Assembly (NCBI RefSeq): GCF_018613855.1
Contig: NZ_JAGGPK010000007.1
Coordinates: 1-64,000, forward strand
Length of the DNA stretch: 64,000 nucleotides
Source: Arthrobacter sp. ISL-30
Lineage (GTDB): Bacteria; Actinomycetota; Actinomycetes; Actinomycetales; Micrococcaceae
Direction of reading: 5' to 3'
Shown: positions 33,782-42,864 of the stretch, piece after piece
Numbering within the stretch: the first letter of the stretch is position 1
Layout: every line of letters begins with the position of its first letter
Notes under the pieces: generated by a model
Told to the model about the DNA's origin: nothing
Databases searched by the model: none
What the model saw: the letters and a program-made list of their open reading frames with translations, nothing else
Program-made: the position numbers and the translations under genes

Positions 33782-34824
33782 GACTTCACCTTTCGGATCC
33801 ACTGGTCGATCGACACAGCGACAATGATGAGCACGCCGACGGCGAGGGTCTGGAAGAGCACGTCCAGCCCGGCCAGTGACAGCCCGTTGCGGAAGACGCC
33901 CACGATAAGTGCGCCCAGGAGCGAACCCCAGACGGAACCACGACCGCCGAAGAGGCTGGTGCCGCCAATCACGACGGCGGTGATGGAGTCCAGGTTCAGG
34001 TCCACGCCGGCGTTGGGGCTGGCGGCGTTGGTGCGGCCGATCTGGATCCAGGCGCCGATCGCCAGGACGGCGCCCGCTGCGAGATAAACGCTCATCAGGA
34101 CGCGGTTGACGGGGATGCCGGCCAGGCGGGCGGCTTCCTTGTCATCACCGACGGCGTACACGTGCCGGCCCCAGGCCGTCTTGCCGAGGATGAAGGCAAC
34201 GGCGACGTAGAGCAGGAGCATCATGACCACGCCGGTGGAGATCCTGACCGGGCCCACCGGGAAGGTGCTTCCCATCCAGGTCAGCAGGTCCGGCATGCTG
34301 GAGCCGCGGACCGTCGACCCGCCCGAATAGAGCAGCGTCAGGGCGATGAAGATGTTCAGGGTTCCCAGCGTCACGATGAACGGAGGGAGCCTGAACCGGG
34401 TTACCAGGAAGCCGTTGAGGACTCCGGCGCCGAGTCCGACGACGAGTCCCGCCAGCAGTGCCAGCGGTGCCGGCATGCCGCTTCCTACCGACAGCTGCGC
34501 CACCACCATCGAGGCCAGGATCATGACCGCCCCCACGGACAGGTCGATGCCCGCCGTGAGGATGATCAGGGTCTGGGCGATGGCCAGGGTCCCCACAACG
34601 GAGACCTGCTGGGTGATGAGGGACAGGTTCTCGACCCGAAGGAAGCGGTCGTTGAGGAGTCCGAACACCACCACGGCGATCAGCAGTACGATCGCCGGAC
34701 TCAGGGCCGGGTAGCGGTGCAGGATATTGCGGATGCGGCTGAGCGGCGTCTGCCGGTCGAGGAATTCCTCGGCGAGGTCGGTGTGCCCGGTGTCCGGCGG
34801 GCCTGCGGTCTGTTGCTGGGTCAC
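33778..34824 (-). CDS. Sugar ABC transporter permease (FrcC-like)
   Basis: A 348-residue CUT2 permease with 8-10 hydrophobic segments and family motifs LTAGIDLSVGAVM, PPFIVTLGTLNIF, RHVYAVGDDKEAARLAGI and DSITAVVIGGTSLFGGRGS. The GTG at 34824 has AGGAG at good spacing; an upstream GTG at 34839 is poorer. It forms the membrane channel for the fructose importer between the binding-protein and ATPase genes. Confidence 0.9.
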   Translation of the reverse strand: MTQQQTAGPPDTGHTDLAEEFLDRQTPLSRIRNILHRYPALSPAIVLLIAVVVFGLLNDRFLRVENLSLITQQVSVVGTLAIAQTLIILTAGIDLSVGAVMILASMVVAQLSVGSGMPAPLALLAGLVVGLGAGVLNGFLVTRFRLPPFIVTLGTLNIFIALTLLYSGGSTVRGSSMPDLLTWMGSTFPVGPVRISTGVVMMLLLYVAVAFILGKTAWGRHVYAVGDDKEAARLAGIPVNRVLMSVYLAAGAVLAIGAWIQIGRTNAASPNAGVDLNLDSITAVVIGGTSLFGGRGSVWGSLLGALIVGVFRNGLSLAGLDVLFQTLAVGVLIIVAVSIDQWIRKVKS

Positions 34825-34848
34825 GTTTGCTCCTGTCACGATAAGGGC

Positions 34849-35964
34849 TTACTTGCCCCAGCAGATCTGGGTGGCGTCCGTCGTCGTAATGCTCTTGACG
34901 CCGTCGGCTGCCTTGTCGGTTACCAGCTCGACGCCGGTGTTGTAGAAGTCAAGGCCCGGCGAGTTCTCGGGCTTATTGCCGGTCTTGGCCAGGTCCACGA
35001 TGGCCTTGACGCCTAGTTCGGCCATCTTGACCGGGTACTGCTGGGCGGTGGCGCCGATGACGCCGGACTTGACGTTGTTCACGCCGGCGCAGCCGCCGTC
35101 TACCGAGACCACCAGGACGTCCTTTTCCTTGCCGGCCGACTTCAGGGCTTCGAAGGCGCCTGCTGCGGCGGGTTCGTTGATCGTGTAGACCACATTGATG
35201 TTCGGGTTCTTGGCGAGCAGGGTCTCCATGGCCGTGCGGCCGCCGTCCTCGGCGCCCTGGGAGGCCTGGTTTCCGACGATTTCGTAGTCGCCGCCCTTGC
35301 CTCCGGTGTACTTGCCGGTCTTGGCTTCGTCGCCGTTCTTCTTCTTGTCAGCGGTGTCGATGCCCAGGCCCGTGAGGAAGCCCTGGTCGCGGTTGTAGTC
35401 CACGGACACAACCTTGTCGTCGAAGAGGTCAATGAGCGCGATAGTGGCCTTCTTGCCGCCGAGCTGCGCCGCCGTCCACTTGCCGATCAGCTCGCCGGCG
35501 GCGAAGTTGTCGGTCGCGAAGGTGATGTCCGCGGCGTCGGCGGGGTCCGGCGGGGTGTCGAGGGCGATGACGAAGAGGCCGGCGTCCTTGGCCTTCTTCA
35601 GGGCGTCGACGACGGAGGGGCCGTTCGGGGTGATCAGGATGCCCTTGTCGCCCTTGGAGATGGCGTTTTCGATGGCCTGGATCTGGGTGTCTTCGTCGCC
35701 GTCGGCCTTGCCTGCTGCAAGCTTGAGGTCGACGCCGTCTGCCTCGGCAGCCTTCTTGGCGCCGTCCTGCATGGAGACGAAGAATGGGTTGCTGGTGGTT
35801 TTGACAATCAGCGAGACGCCGATTTTTTCGGAGGCCCCGGTCGTGGACCCAGTGGCGGACGAATTCCCGCCGCAGGCGGCGAGGCTGAGGGTGCCGAATG
35901 TCAGGACCGCGCCGATGGCGAGGGAGCGTACTGCGGTGGTTCGCTGGGATTTGGAACTCAACAT
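34849..35964 (-). CDS. Sugar-binding lipoprotein (FrcB-like)
   Basis: A 371-residue periplasmic-binding-protein type 1 lipoprotein. The signal peptide ends in lipobox LAAC near residue 31, then comes the fold KIGVSLIVKTTSNPFFVSMQ with ALDTPPDPAD, TDNFAAGELIGKW and VVSVDGGCAGVN. AGGAG precedes the ATG at 35964; the frame to 36033 runs through an operator and is not used. It leads the importer operon and lies divergent from the LacI regulator. Confidence 0.9.
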   Translation of the reverse strand: MLSSKSQRTTAVRSLAIGAVLTFGTLSLAACGGNSSATGSTTGASEKIGVSLIVKTTSNPFFVSMQDGAKKAAEADGVDLKLAAGKADGDEDTQIQAIENAISKGDKGILITPNGPSVVDALKKAKDAGLFVIALDTPPDPADAADITFATDNFAAGELIGKWTAAQLGGKKATIALIDLFDDKVVSVDYNRDQGFLTGLGIDTADKKKNGDEAKTGKYTGGKGGDYEIVGNQASQGAEDGGRTAMETLLAKNPNINVVYTINEPAAAGAFEALKSAGKEKDVLVVSVDGGCAGVNNVKSGVIGATAQQYPVKMAELGVKAIVDLAKTGNKPENSPGLDFYNTGVELVTDKAADGVKSITTTDATQICWGK

Positions 35965-35997
35965 TGAATCTCCTGGTTTCAGGGCACTTTGTGTACC

Positions 35998-36011
35998 TGA
36001 CAACGATGTCA
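35998..36011. promoter_or_regulatory. LacI-type operator before the importer operon
   Basis: TGACAACGATGTCA is a 14-bp near-perfect dyad, 34 bp upstream of the binding-protein start. The same motif occurs at 36076-36089 and before the levanase gene at 40338-40349, which links the three promoters to the LacI protein encoded at 36084. Confidence 0.75.
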
Positions 36012-36075
36012 TCACTGATGTAACCAAGCTCACAAGGTAGAGTCAAGTGATAACCAGTAATGAAGAGCGAGGAAT

Positions 36076-36089
36076 TGACAACGATGTCT
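36076..36089. promoter_or_regulatory. LacI-type operator over the regulator's own start codon
   Basis: TGACAACGATGTCT spans the ATG (36084-36086) of the LacI gene. Its dyad core matches the other operators of the locus with one change. Binding here would block the regulator's own transcription, so autoregulation is likely. Confidence 0.65.
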
Positions 36090-37127
36090 AATCGTTACCA
36101 GGCCGAGATCAGCAAGAACCGGCCCACTATGCGCCATGTTGCGGCATTGGCCGGGGTGGGCATCAAGACTGTTTCCCGAGTGATGAACGACGAACCCGGC
36201 GTTTCCGAAGCTACGCGGGAAAGAGTCCTCGGGGCGTCGCGGCAGTTGAACTACCAGCTGGACATGGCCGCCGGAAGCCTCCGCCGTGCCGGACGGCAGA
36301 CCCTGTCCATTGGCCTGCTGCTGCCCAGCGTGGCAAACCCTTTCAGCAGCGAAATTCACCGGGCCCTCGAAGATTCGCTGACGGAACGTGGGATTGCGGT
36401 CTTCGCCGCAAGCAACGATGACGATCCGGAACGTGAAAAGGCACTCGTTGCGGCGTTCCTGGGGCGGCGCGTAGACGGACTGGTACTCACTCCGATTGCC
36501 AAGAGCCAGGCGTATGTCATCCCGGAGCATTCCCGCGACCTGCCCCTGGTCTTCATTGACCGCGAGCCAGTGGGAATCGACGCTGATGCGGTGGTCACCG
36601 ACAATGCGGCGGGCTCTGCGCGGGCCGCCGCCCATCTCCTGGCCCACGGCCACCGCAAGCTGGCCTACCTCGGCGACAGGCCCGACATTCAGACAGCGCG
36701 GGAGCGGCGCCGCGGCTTTATCGAGGAACTGGGCAGGGCCGGCGTCGCGACTTCCACCGTTCCCGTCCGGGAGGGCCTGCACGATGAGGAGCTGGCGCGG
36801 CTCGCCGCCATCGAGCTCCTGACCTCCGACGACCCGCCCACGGCAATTTTTTCCGCCCAGAACCTGGTGACCTTCGGGGCCATGCGGGCCCTCCGGGAGC
36901 TGGGGGCCAACCACCGCGTGGCGCTGGTGGGCTTCGACGATTTCACCCTGGCAGACATGATGGAACCCGGGATCACGGTCATCGCTCAGCACCCGGAGCG
37001 GATCGGGAAGCTCGCCGCGGAGCGCCTGCTCGCTCGGATAGACGGCGACGACGCCGCTCCACAGACTTACGTTGTTCCCTCGGAACTGATCCAGCGCGGC
37101 TCAGGGGAGCTGCCGCCGTCGAACTGA
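36084..37127 (+). CDS. LacI-family regulator of fructan/fructose use
   Basis: A 347-residue LacI protein. The HTH is TMRHVAALAGVGIKTVSRVM, followed by the hinge helix (VLGASRQLNYQLDMAAGSLRR) and a sugar-binding core (SIGLLLPSVANPFSSEIHR, VDGLVLTPI, DNAAGSARAAAHLL, VALVGFDDFTLADMM). The ATG at 36084 has GAGGA about 10 bases upstream; the frame to 36060 adds eight residues of no family likeness. It is divergent from the importer operon, and operator copies at importer, regulator and levanase promoters imply one small regulon induced by fructose or a fructan product. Confidence 0.9.
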   Translation: MSNRYQAEISKNRPTMRHVAALAGVGIKTVSRVMNDEPGVSEATRERVLGASRQLNYQLDMAAGSLRRAGRQTLSIGLLLPSVANPFSSEIHRALEDSLTERGIAVFAASNDDDPEREKALVAAFLGRRVDGLVLTPIAKSQAYVIPEHSRDLPLVFIDREPVGIDADAVVTDNAAGSARAAAHLLAHGHRKLAYLGDRPDIQTARERRRGFIEELGRAGVATSTVPVREGLHDEELARLAAIELLTSDDPPTAIFSAQNLVTFGAMRALRELGANHRVALVGFDDFTLADMMEPGITVIAQHPERIGKLAAERLLARIDGDDAAPQTYVVPSELIQRGSGELPPSN

Positions 37128-37203
37128 CGGCCACAGATTTACCCGTAACCACACCACCAAATCACCAACGACGCAATCACATCACTAAAGACAGGGGACA
37201 TCC

Positions 37204-37497
37204 ATGACCAAGACTCTTTATGCCGAATTCACCGTCAAGCCGGGCAGCGAGGAACGGGTTGCCGAAATGATGAGGGAACTCACCGAACAGGTCCGCCGGG
37301 AGCCGGGCAATCAGCTCTTCCTGCCCTACACGCGCGAAACGAACCCCCGGGAGTACTTCGTGTTTGAGGTCTATGCCGACAGCAATGCCTTCCAGGAGCA
37401 CATCACGGCCGACTACGGTGCCACGTTCAATGCCGAACTTGCTGAGCACATCGAAGAGGACGGCTCAGTCCTGACCTGGCTCAACCCGCTCAACTGA
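37204..37497 (+). CDS. ABM-domain monooxygenase-like protein
   Basis: A 97-residue dimeric alpha/beta-barrel protein of the antibiotic-biosynthesis-monooxygenase family (YgiN-like). Typical pieces are TVKPGSEERVAEMMRELTEQ, EPGNQLFLPYTRE, and EYFVFEVYADSNAFQEHIT. Relatives oxidise quinols or act as uncharacterised small oxidoreductases. It follows the LacI gene by 76 bp on the same strand and may be co-transcribed; its part in fructose metabolism, if any, is unclear. Confidence 0.8.
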   Translation: MTKTLYAEFTVKPGSEERVAEMMRELTEQVRREPGNQLFLPYTRETNPREYFVFEVYADSNAFQEHITADYGATFNAELAEHIEEDGSVLTWLNPLN

Positions 37498-37522
37498 TCG
37501 CGCCTCGCTCCCACCCGGCTAG

Positions 37523-37570
37523 CTCGCATTTGTTGTCGCGAAAAGCCGTTTTAACGACAACAAATGCGAG
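37523..37570. terminator. Long inverted repeat between convergent genes
   Basis: Perfect 16-bp arms CTCGCATTTGTTGTCG and CGACAACAAATGCGAG (37523-37538, 37555-37570) flank a 16-base loop that itself contains AAAA...TTTT. It lies between the ABM gene (stop 37497) and the levanase gene (stop 37588). It could be a bidirectional terminator or a dispersed REP-like element; the arms are far more AT-rich than the surroundings. Confidence 0.65.
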
Positions 37571-37587
37571 TCACTTGGCAGGTTGGC

Positions 37588-40317
37588 TTATTTCCCGCTC
37601 TTGCTCTTCCCTCCGGCGTTGAGTGCCTTGAGCGATTCCAGGAACATCGACTGCCGCAGCGGAGTCACTGTGAGCGACTTGAGCTGCGCCGTGCCACCGT
37701 CGGCAAAGAGCGCAACCTGGCGCGCTCCTGCCTCCGGGAACACCTGGTCGGTGATGGTCCGCAGCCCGTCTTGCGCGAAGACTTCCACGGAGGACCTATC
37801 CACGTAGATCCGCAAGGTCACGTTGCCCTGGGCATCCACGGTTACCGGTGCCGAATCCACCGAGGTGAACAGTGGGTGGAAGGCTGTATTTCCGGAGTTT
37901 CCACGGTCGACATAGAGCTCCTTGGTGACCGCGTCATAGCCGATGACTGTTGAGGAATCGCCGTTGCCGAGAACCGTAATGCCCGACTTCGTGGCAGTTC
38001 CCGGGGCGAAGGTGACGTCGATCCGCTGGACCTGGCCGGACGCCGCAGACGGCAGGACGTGCGTTCCGGGAACGATCGTCCCGCCCACGCCGTCCTGGTA
38101 GCTCGGGGCGTAGGCCAGCCCATCCACCTGCTTCACTGCTTGCTGCGTGAGCCGCGGACCATCAGGAGTCTGCGTCAACCCGACCTCCCGCGGCAGCGAC
38201 ATCGCGCTCCTCCATGGCGAGGTGGGAATGCTGTTGGCATAGTCCCAGTTGTTCATCCATCCCAGCATGACCCGCTTGTCCTCGGGCATATTCCCGAACG
38301 AAACAGAGGCATAGTAGTCCCGCCCGTAGTCGAGCCAATCGTAGGTGTTGATGCGCGGGCTGGCCGGCTGGGCAGAGGCAATGAACTCATCAGCCAGGAT
38401 GTGGCCCCAGCCGAAACGGTTGTTGTCGATGACCTTGATGCTGGCCTGCCGCCCCTTGAATTCGGCCACATTCCAGGACGCCCAGTCCAACACTTCGCTG
38501 TTGGCGCCAGTAGCTGAGCGGACCACCTGGCCGTCAACTACGAGGTTCACCGTGGTTTCGTCGGAACGTGGCACGGCGGCCTGATCCGTCAGTATGACAT
38601 GATCCAGGGTGAGATGACCCCAGCCGCCGGTAGCCTGATCCACAATCCTCAGTTGCGCCGAGCCTCCCACGAATTCGGAGACGTCCCAGCCCTTCCAGTT
38701 GAGCTGCCCGGCGTCGTCCCCTGCCAGTGACCGGACCACATTGCCGTCAACCAGCAGTTGGGCTTCCAGCACCTGTCCGGTTTCGGGACTGCGGTGTCCG
38801 CCGCCCACGAGCATGCTCATGAAGTTGCGGGAGATCGTGAATGCTGGCGACGTCAGCGTGCCCTGCCGCTCATCGCCCGGGGCGCCTCCCGTTTCGAAGG
38901 TGTTGATGCGCTTGGCGCCGATGTAATAGTCGCCGCCGGCCGTGGCGGGCTGGAACGACGGCGCGAGGTCACCGGTGCCTGTCCAGCCGGCGTCCGCAAG
39001 GCTGCTGCCGTCAGGAACTTCGAACCCGTCGAACAGCAGGTCACCGGGCGGGGGAGTGTTGTCCAGCTTGTCTGAGACCCGCGGGTGCTGCCCCCCGCCC
39101 ACCAGGAAATTGATGTAATCGCTGCCCACTGTGAACTGCGGTGACGTCATGGAGCCCAGCGGCCAGTCGAAATCGTTGAAGGAATTGATCAGTCCTGCCC
39201 CGGCAAAGCCGCCCACGATGTTCTGCCCGGGGAGCGTCCCCGCGGCGGGAGTGTCGGTGAACGGTCCGTTCTTCCAGTTGCCGGGCTCGTTGTTCACGGT
39301 CCAGCCGTTGTACGTGCCGTCATTGAACCCGGCCAGGACAGTGCCTGCGGGCAGGGCCTCCGCGGGCTTGGTGCTTTCTGAAGTGAAGGTGGTGCCGTCG
39401 AAGCTGCCCACAAAGTACTGTCCCGCCGAGCCGCCGGCCACTCCGCCGGGGTTGATGTTGACCACCATGACCCACTTGACGTTGTTCGGGTCGCCGTCAA
39501 CGGCAAGGGGGAAGAGATCCGGGCACTCCCAGAGCCCGCCTGTGGCGTTGGCCGGCCCGAATTCGCTGAGGGCAGTCCAGTCTTTAAGGTTGCTGGACTT
39601 GTAAAGATGCACCTTGTGGTCCAGGGCCTCGACGGCGGTCATCACCCAGTAGCCGCCGCCGGATGGCGAGTTGTACCAGAACACTTTGGGATCGCGGAAG
39701 TTCGCGGAGTTCCTGTTCAATACAGGATTCGCGTCGTACTTGGTCCAGGTCTGGCCGTCGTCCAGGCTGTAGGCCAGCGACTGCGCCTGGAGGCCACGGT
39801 AGGGCGACGCCTCCTTATAGGCACTGGTGTAGATCGCCACGAGGGGCGGATTCTCCGCGGTGCCGAAACCCGAGGAGTTGTCCTTGTCCACCACCACGCT
39901 GCCGGAGAACACATCCTCCTGGTCATCCGTGGAGATGGCCAGCGGCTGCTCCTTCCAATGGACAAGGTCCGTGGAGGTGGCATGCCCCCAGGACATGTTT
40001 CCCCAAGTGTTTCCCGATGGATTGTGCTGGTAGTACAGGTGGTAGACACCCTTGTGATAGACCATCCCGTTGGGGTCGTTCATCCAGTTCTTTTCCGGCG
40101 AGAAGTGGAACGCCGGCCGATAGGGCTCCTGGCCCAAGGTGCTGCCGGAAGCGGCGCTAGAACCGCCTGCGGGACTCCCGACGTCGGACTCTCCCGCCGT
40201 CGCCGGTCCGGCTCCGGCCAGCGTTCCCGCCAACGTCAAACCCGCTAGCGTCAAAGTCGAAAAGGCCTGCAGTTTTCCTGTTCGTTTCCTGTGCATACTT
40301 CTGAAGTCGCCCTTCAT
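37588..40317 (-). CDS. Secreted GH32 levanase/exo-fructanase with internal beta-domain insert
   Basis: A 909-residue exported glycoside hydrolase that should release fructose from levan or inulin. After a signal peptide (to about residue 42) the five-bladed propeller carries the nucleophile Asp81 in WMNDPNG, Asp209 in FRDPK and the acid/base Glu264 in WECPD. Between blades 4 and 5, residues of about 327-650 form an insert with repeated units (SPQFTVGSDYINFLVGGG / SPAFTISRNFMSMLVGGG; GGWGHLTLDHV / FGWGHILADEF), as in Bacillus SacC-type levanases. The C-terminal beta-sandwich ends about residue 890. The ATG at 40317 has GGGGAG at good spacing. A LacI-type operator lies just upstream. Confidence 0.93.
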   Translation of the reverse strand: MKGDFRSMHRKRTGKLQAFSTLTLAGLTLAGTLAGAGPATAGESDVGSPAGGSSAASGSTLGQEPYRPAFHFSPEKNWMNDPNGMVYHKGVYHLYYQHNPSGNTWGNMSWGHATSTDLVHWKEQPLAISTDDQEDVFSGSVVVDKDNSSGFGTAENPPLVAIYTSAYKEASPYRGLQAQSLAYSLDDGQTWTKYDANPVLNRNSANFRDPKVFWYNSPSGGGYWVMTAVEALDHKVHLYKSSNLKDWTALSEFGPANATGGLWECPDLFPLAVDGDPNNVKWVMVVNINPGGVAGGSAGQYFVGSFDGTTFTSESTKPAEALPAGTVLAGFNDGTYNGWTVNNEPGNWKNGPFTDTPAAGTLPGQNIVGGFAGAGLINSFNDFDWPLGSMTSPQFTVGSDYINFLVGGGQHPRVSDKLDNTPPPGDLLFDGFEVPDGSSLADAGWTGTGDLAPSFQPATAGGDYYIGAKRINTFETGGAPGDERQGTLTSPAFTISRNFMSMLVGGGHRSPETGQVLEAQLLVDGNVVRSLAGDDAGQLNWKGWDVSEFVGGSAQLRIVDQATGGWGHLTLDHVILTDQAAVPRSDETTVNLVVDGQVVRSATGANSEVLDWASWNVAEFKGRQASIKVIDNNRFGWGHILADEFIASAQPASPRINTYDWLDYGRDYYASVSFGNMPEDKRVMLGWMNNWDYANSIPTSPWRSAMSLPREVGLTQTPDGPRLTQQAVKQVDGLAYAPSYQDGVGGTIVPGTHVLPSAASGQVQRIDVTFAPGTATKSGITVLGNGDSSTVIGYDAVTKELYVDRGNSGNTAFHPLFTSVDSAPVTVDAQGNVTLRIYVDRSSVEVFAQDGLRTITDQVFPEAGARQVALFADGGTAQLKSLTVTPLRQSMFLESLKALNAGGKSKSGK

Positions 40318-40337
40318 CGCGCGTGTCTCCCCATGTA

Positions 40338-40349
40338 GACAACGTTGTC
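40338..40349. promoter_or_regulatory. Perfect LacI-type operator before the levanase gene
   Basis: GACAACGTTGTC is a perfect 12-bp palindrome 21 bp upstream of the levanase ATG. It is the best copy of the motif found at the importer and regulator promoters. Confidence 0.8.
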
Positions 40350-40458
40350 AGTGTGAGGAACGCTAAGTTAAGTCCAGAAGACAAGTCAACGGATTTTCCC
40401 CTTTCAAACTGTTTGCATGGAGTGATTGCTCTACTAAAGGCATTCGTCGATTGCTGTA

Positions 40459-40470
40459 GACACCGTTGTC
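40459..40470. promoter_or_regulatory. Second LacI-type operator upstream of the levanase gene
   Basis: GACACCGTTGTC differs from the perfect operator at 40338-40349 in one base and lies 121 bp further upstream, a spacing compatible with repression by DNA looping. Confidence 0.6.
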
Positions 40471-40546
40471 GGGCGCGCGCAGTCACGTCGAGAGTAGGCC
40501 AGGCACCCGCTGAACCCCGGCAGTTCATGCTTGTTAGGCTGGAAAA

Positions 40547-40882
40547 ATGAAACGACGCCTTATTGCCCTGTCCGTAGTACCCGCACTGCTGCTCCTGGTG
40601 GGCTGTGGAGAGGTGGAACAGGCCGCAAAGGATGCTGCCGGCTCAGCCGCGTCTGGTGTCGCCAATGCCGCTGCTGAACAGGTCAAGGGCCAGATCTGCA
40701 AGCTGGTAGAGGATGGGCTCGTATCACTGGAGGACAAGAATGTGCTCACGGGCCTAGTGTCTGCTGCCGATACAGCCGGCCTTCCTGACAACATCACCAA
40801 GCCGCTGAAGGAAATCGCACAGGCGGGTGACCAGGCGCCGGAGGCTTCCGTCGTAGAACTGAAGAAGGCCTGCGAAGCGTAA
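40547..40882 (+). CDS. Small putative lipoprotein
   Basis: A 111-residue protein with a lipoprotein signal peptide (MKRRLIALSVVPALLLLVGC, Cys20 as lipid site) and an Ala-rich helical region with two further Cys residues (QICKLVEDG and KKACEA) that could form a disulfide. The function is unknown. It stands alone upstream of the lyase pseudogene and divergent from the levanase gene. Confidence 0.75.
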   Translation: MKRRLIALSVVPALLLLVGCGEVEQAAKDAAGSAASGVANAAAEQVKGQICKLVEDGLVSLEDKNVLTGLVSAADTAGLPDNITKPLKEIAQAGDQAPEASVVELKKACEA

Positions 40883-40933
40883 CCCCCTTCCCTCTTGAAC
40901 GTCCGTCTTTGGCATGTGAGTATTGGCCCTAGA

Positions 40934-40951
40934 TGGGATAACGATTTCCCA
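40934..40951. promoter_or_regulatory. Dyad upstream of the lyase gene, possible operator
   Basis: TGGGATAACGATTTCCCA is an imperfect 18-bp dyad with the AACG centre common in LacI-family sites, 35 bp before the likely ATG of the lyase pseudogene. The half-sites differ from the fructan operators, so another regulator would bind. Confidence 0.4.
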
Positions 40952-40985
40952 TTTGCGCGCCCTCGACTCGATCGAATGGAAGTCA

Positions 40986-42714
40986 ATGACGACGAATAAA
41001 TCTGAACGCCATTACCCTTCTCAGCCAGGCACCGCAATCTCACGCAGGTCACTCATCACAGCAGCCTCCCTCTCTGTACCACTGGCGGCGTTCGGCGCCT
41101 CCAGTGCCTTTGCGGCCAAGGACCCGTCAACCAGGCCCATTCGCAAAGCTCCCGCCACCGCTGCCACGGTGGCGTCCACGTATGCACACCCCGGCCTGGC
41201 TCACACCTTGTCCGACATCGAGCATGTGTCGGCGAAGGTGGCCGCGGGCATCAACCCCTGGACAGGAGGCTGGAACCGTCTAGTGGCCAACGGCCGTTCC
41301 AGTGCCGGATGGCAGCCACGTCCCCTTGCAACAGTCATTCGGGGCGGGACGGGTGAGAACTACGTGCAGATGTACCTCGACATCCATGCCGCCCACCAAA
41401 ACGCCCTGCGGTGGCACATCTCAGGCGACCCGGCGCATGGGGCGGCCGCCGTGCGGATCCTCAACGCCTGGTCGGGGATGTTGACGACGGTCACCGGCAA
41501 CGCAGACCGGTACCTGGCTGCAGGCATTTACGGTTACCAGTGGGCCAACGCGGGCGAACTCATGCGAGACCACCCCGACTTCGCGTTTGAGCGTTCCGCG
41601 AATGCTGCTCACGATCTTCTACCCCATGAACGAGGATTTCCTCACGAACCACAACAACGCGGTCATCACCAACTATTGGGCCAACTGGGACCTCTGCAGC
41701 ATGGCCTCGATCATGGCCATCGGCATCTTCGCTGACCGCGATGACCTGGTGGGCCGGGCCGTCGAGTACTTCCTCAACGGTGCCGGGAATGGCTCCCTGA
41801 TGCACGCCATACCCTTCGTCTACGAAGACGAGGGCCTTGCTCAGTGGCAGGAGAGCGGCCGCGACCAGGGGCACACCATCATGGGCATTGGGCTTATGGG
41901 AGTTTTTTGTGAGATGGCCTGGAACCAAGGTATCGACTGCTACGGACAGGACAACAATCGGTTCCTCAAAGCTGCAGAATACGTTGCGAAGTACAACCTC
42001 GGGTATGACGTGCCGTTCACTCCGTACACCTGGCAGTCGGGTCCCTCGAGCACAGCTCCCCATGTGGGCTGGCAGACGCAGACAGTTCCAGGTGCTGGCT
42101 CTCGCGGGCAGGCCCGTCCGGTCTGGGACCAGGTTCTGGGACACTACGCCGGGCGCCGGGGGCTCGACGCTCCGTGGGTCCGGCAGATGGCAGAGAGCCT
42201 GCGCCCCGATGGTGGAGGGGGCGATTACGGAATGACCTCCGGTGGTTTCGATGCACTGGGATTCGGCACACTCATGCAGTATTCGGCCCAGACAGGCCGA
42301 CGCATCGCCCGCCTGCAGTCCTTCAACTTCCCGGATCGCTATGTGCGGCACTCGGGTTCGACGGTACGCCTCGAGCCGACCGCCTTGCCGCTTGGGGACT
42401 CCCAGTTCCGCGTGGTTCCTGGACTGGCCGGGCCAGCTGACGGTCGCATCTCGTTCGAGTCCGTGGATATGCCCGGCTATTTCCTGCGCCACGCGAACTA
42501 CCAGTTCGGCCTCGTCGCGAATGACGGGTCGGCGCAGTTCATGGCCGATTCAACCTTCCTTCCGGTTGCGGGGCTGGCCCACTCCAGGCTCACATCGTTC
42601 CGCTCGCACAACTTCCCCGATCGATACGTGCGCCACAGCAATTACGGTCTCAGGCTGGATCCAGTGGTGACCGACCTCGACCGGGCCGAGGCTACGTATC
42701 GGATGGTCGACTGA
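40986..42714 (+). pseudogene. Tat-exported alginate-lyase-family protein with AbfB-like domain, frameshifted
   Basis: Two overlapping frames make one broken gene. The first (40986 to the shift) has a twin-arginine signal (ISRRSLITAASLSVPLAAFG) and the start of an alginate-lyase-like toroid (GELMRDHPDFAFER). The second, from about 41602, continues MLLTIFYPMNEDFLTNHNNA, QESGRDQGHT and YGMTSGGFDALGFG, then an AbfB-like (CBM42) beta-trefoil with repeats FNFPDRYVRHSG and HNFPDRYVRHSN. The shift lies between 41589 and 41602; one extra base (or two missing) explains it. It may be a true mutation or a sequence error. Intact, it would be a secreted uronate/arabinan-targeting lyase of about 575 residues. 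Confidence 0.85.
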
Positions 42715-42771
42715 GCGACCCGACGGCGTCGTAAATAGAGAGCCGTAAAAGAGTCTGCTCCAACTCCCGAC

Positions 42772-42798
42772 GGCGGGTGCGCTACACGCGCGCCCGCC
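42772..42798 (+). terminator. GC-rich hairpin after the lyase pseudogene
   Basis: Arms of 11 bp (42772-42782 and 42788-42798) pair with one G-T wobble around a 5-base loop, 58 bp after the lyase stop. No clear T-run follows. It probably ends the lyase transcript. Confidence 0.45.
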
Positions 42799-42864
42799 CT
42801 CCGGAGGGAGCAGCTGACTGAAAAAGCCTGACGTTCACCGATAGCCTTTGGGGTAGGAGGGCAT

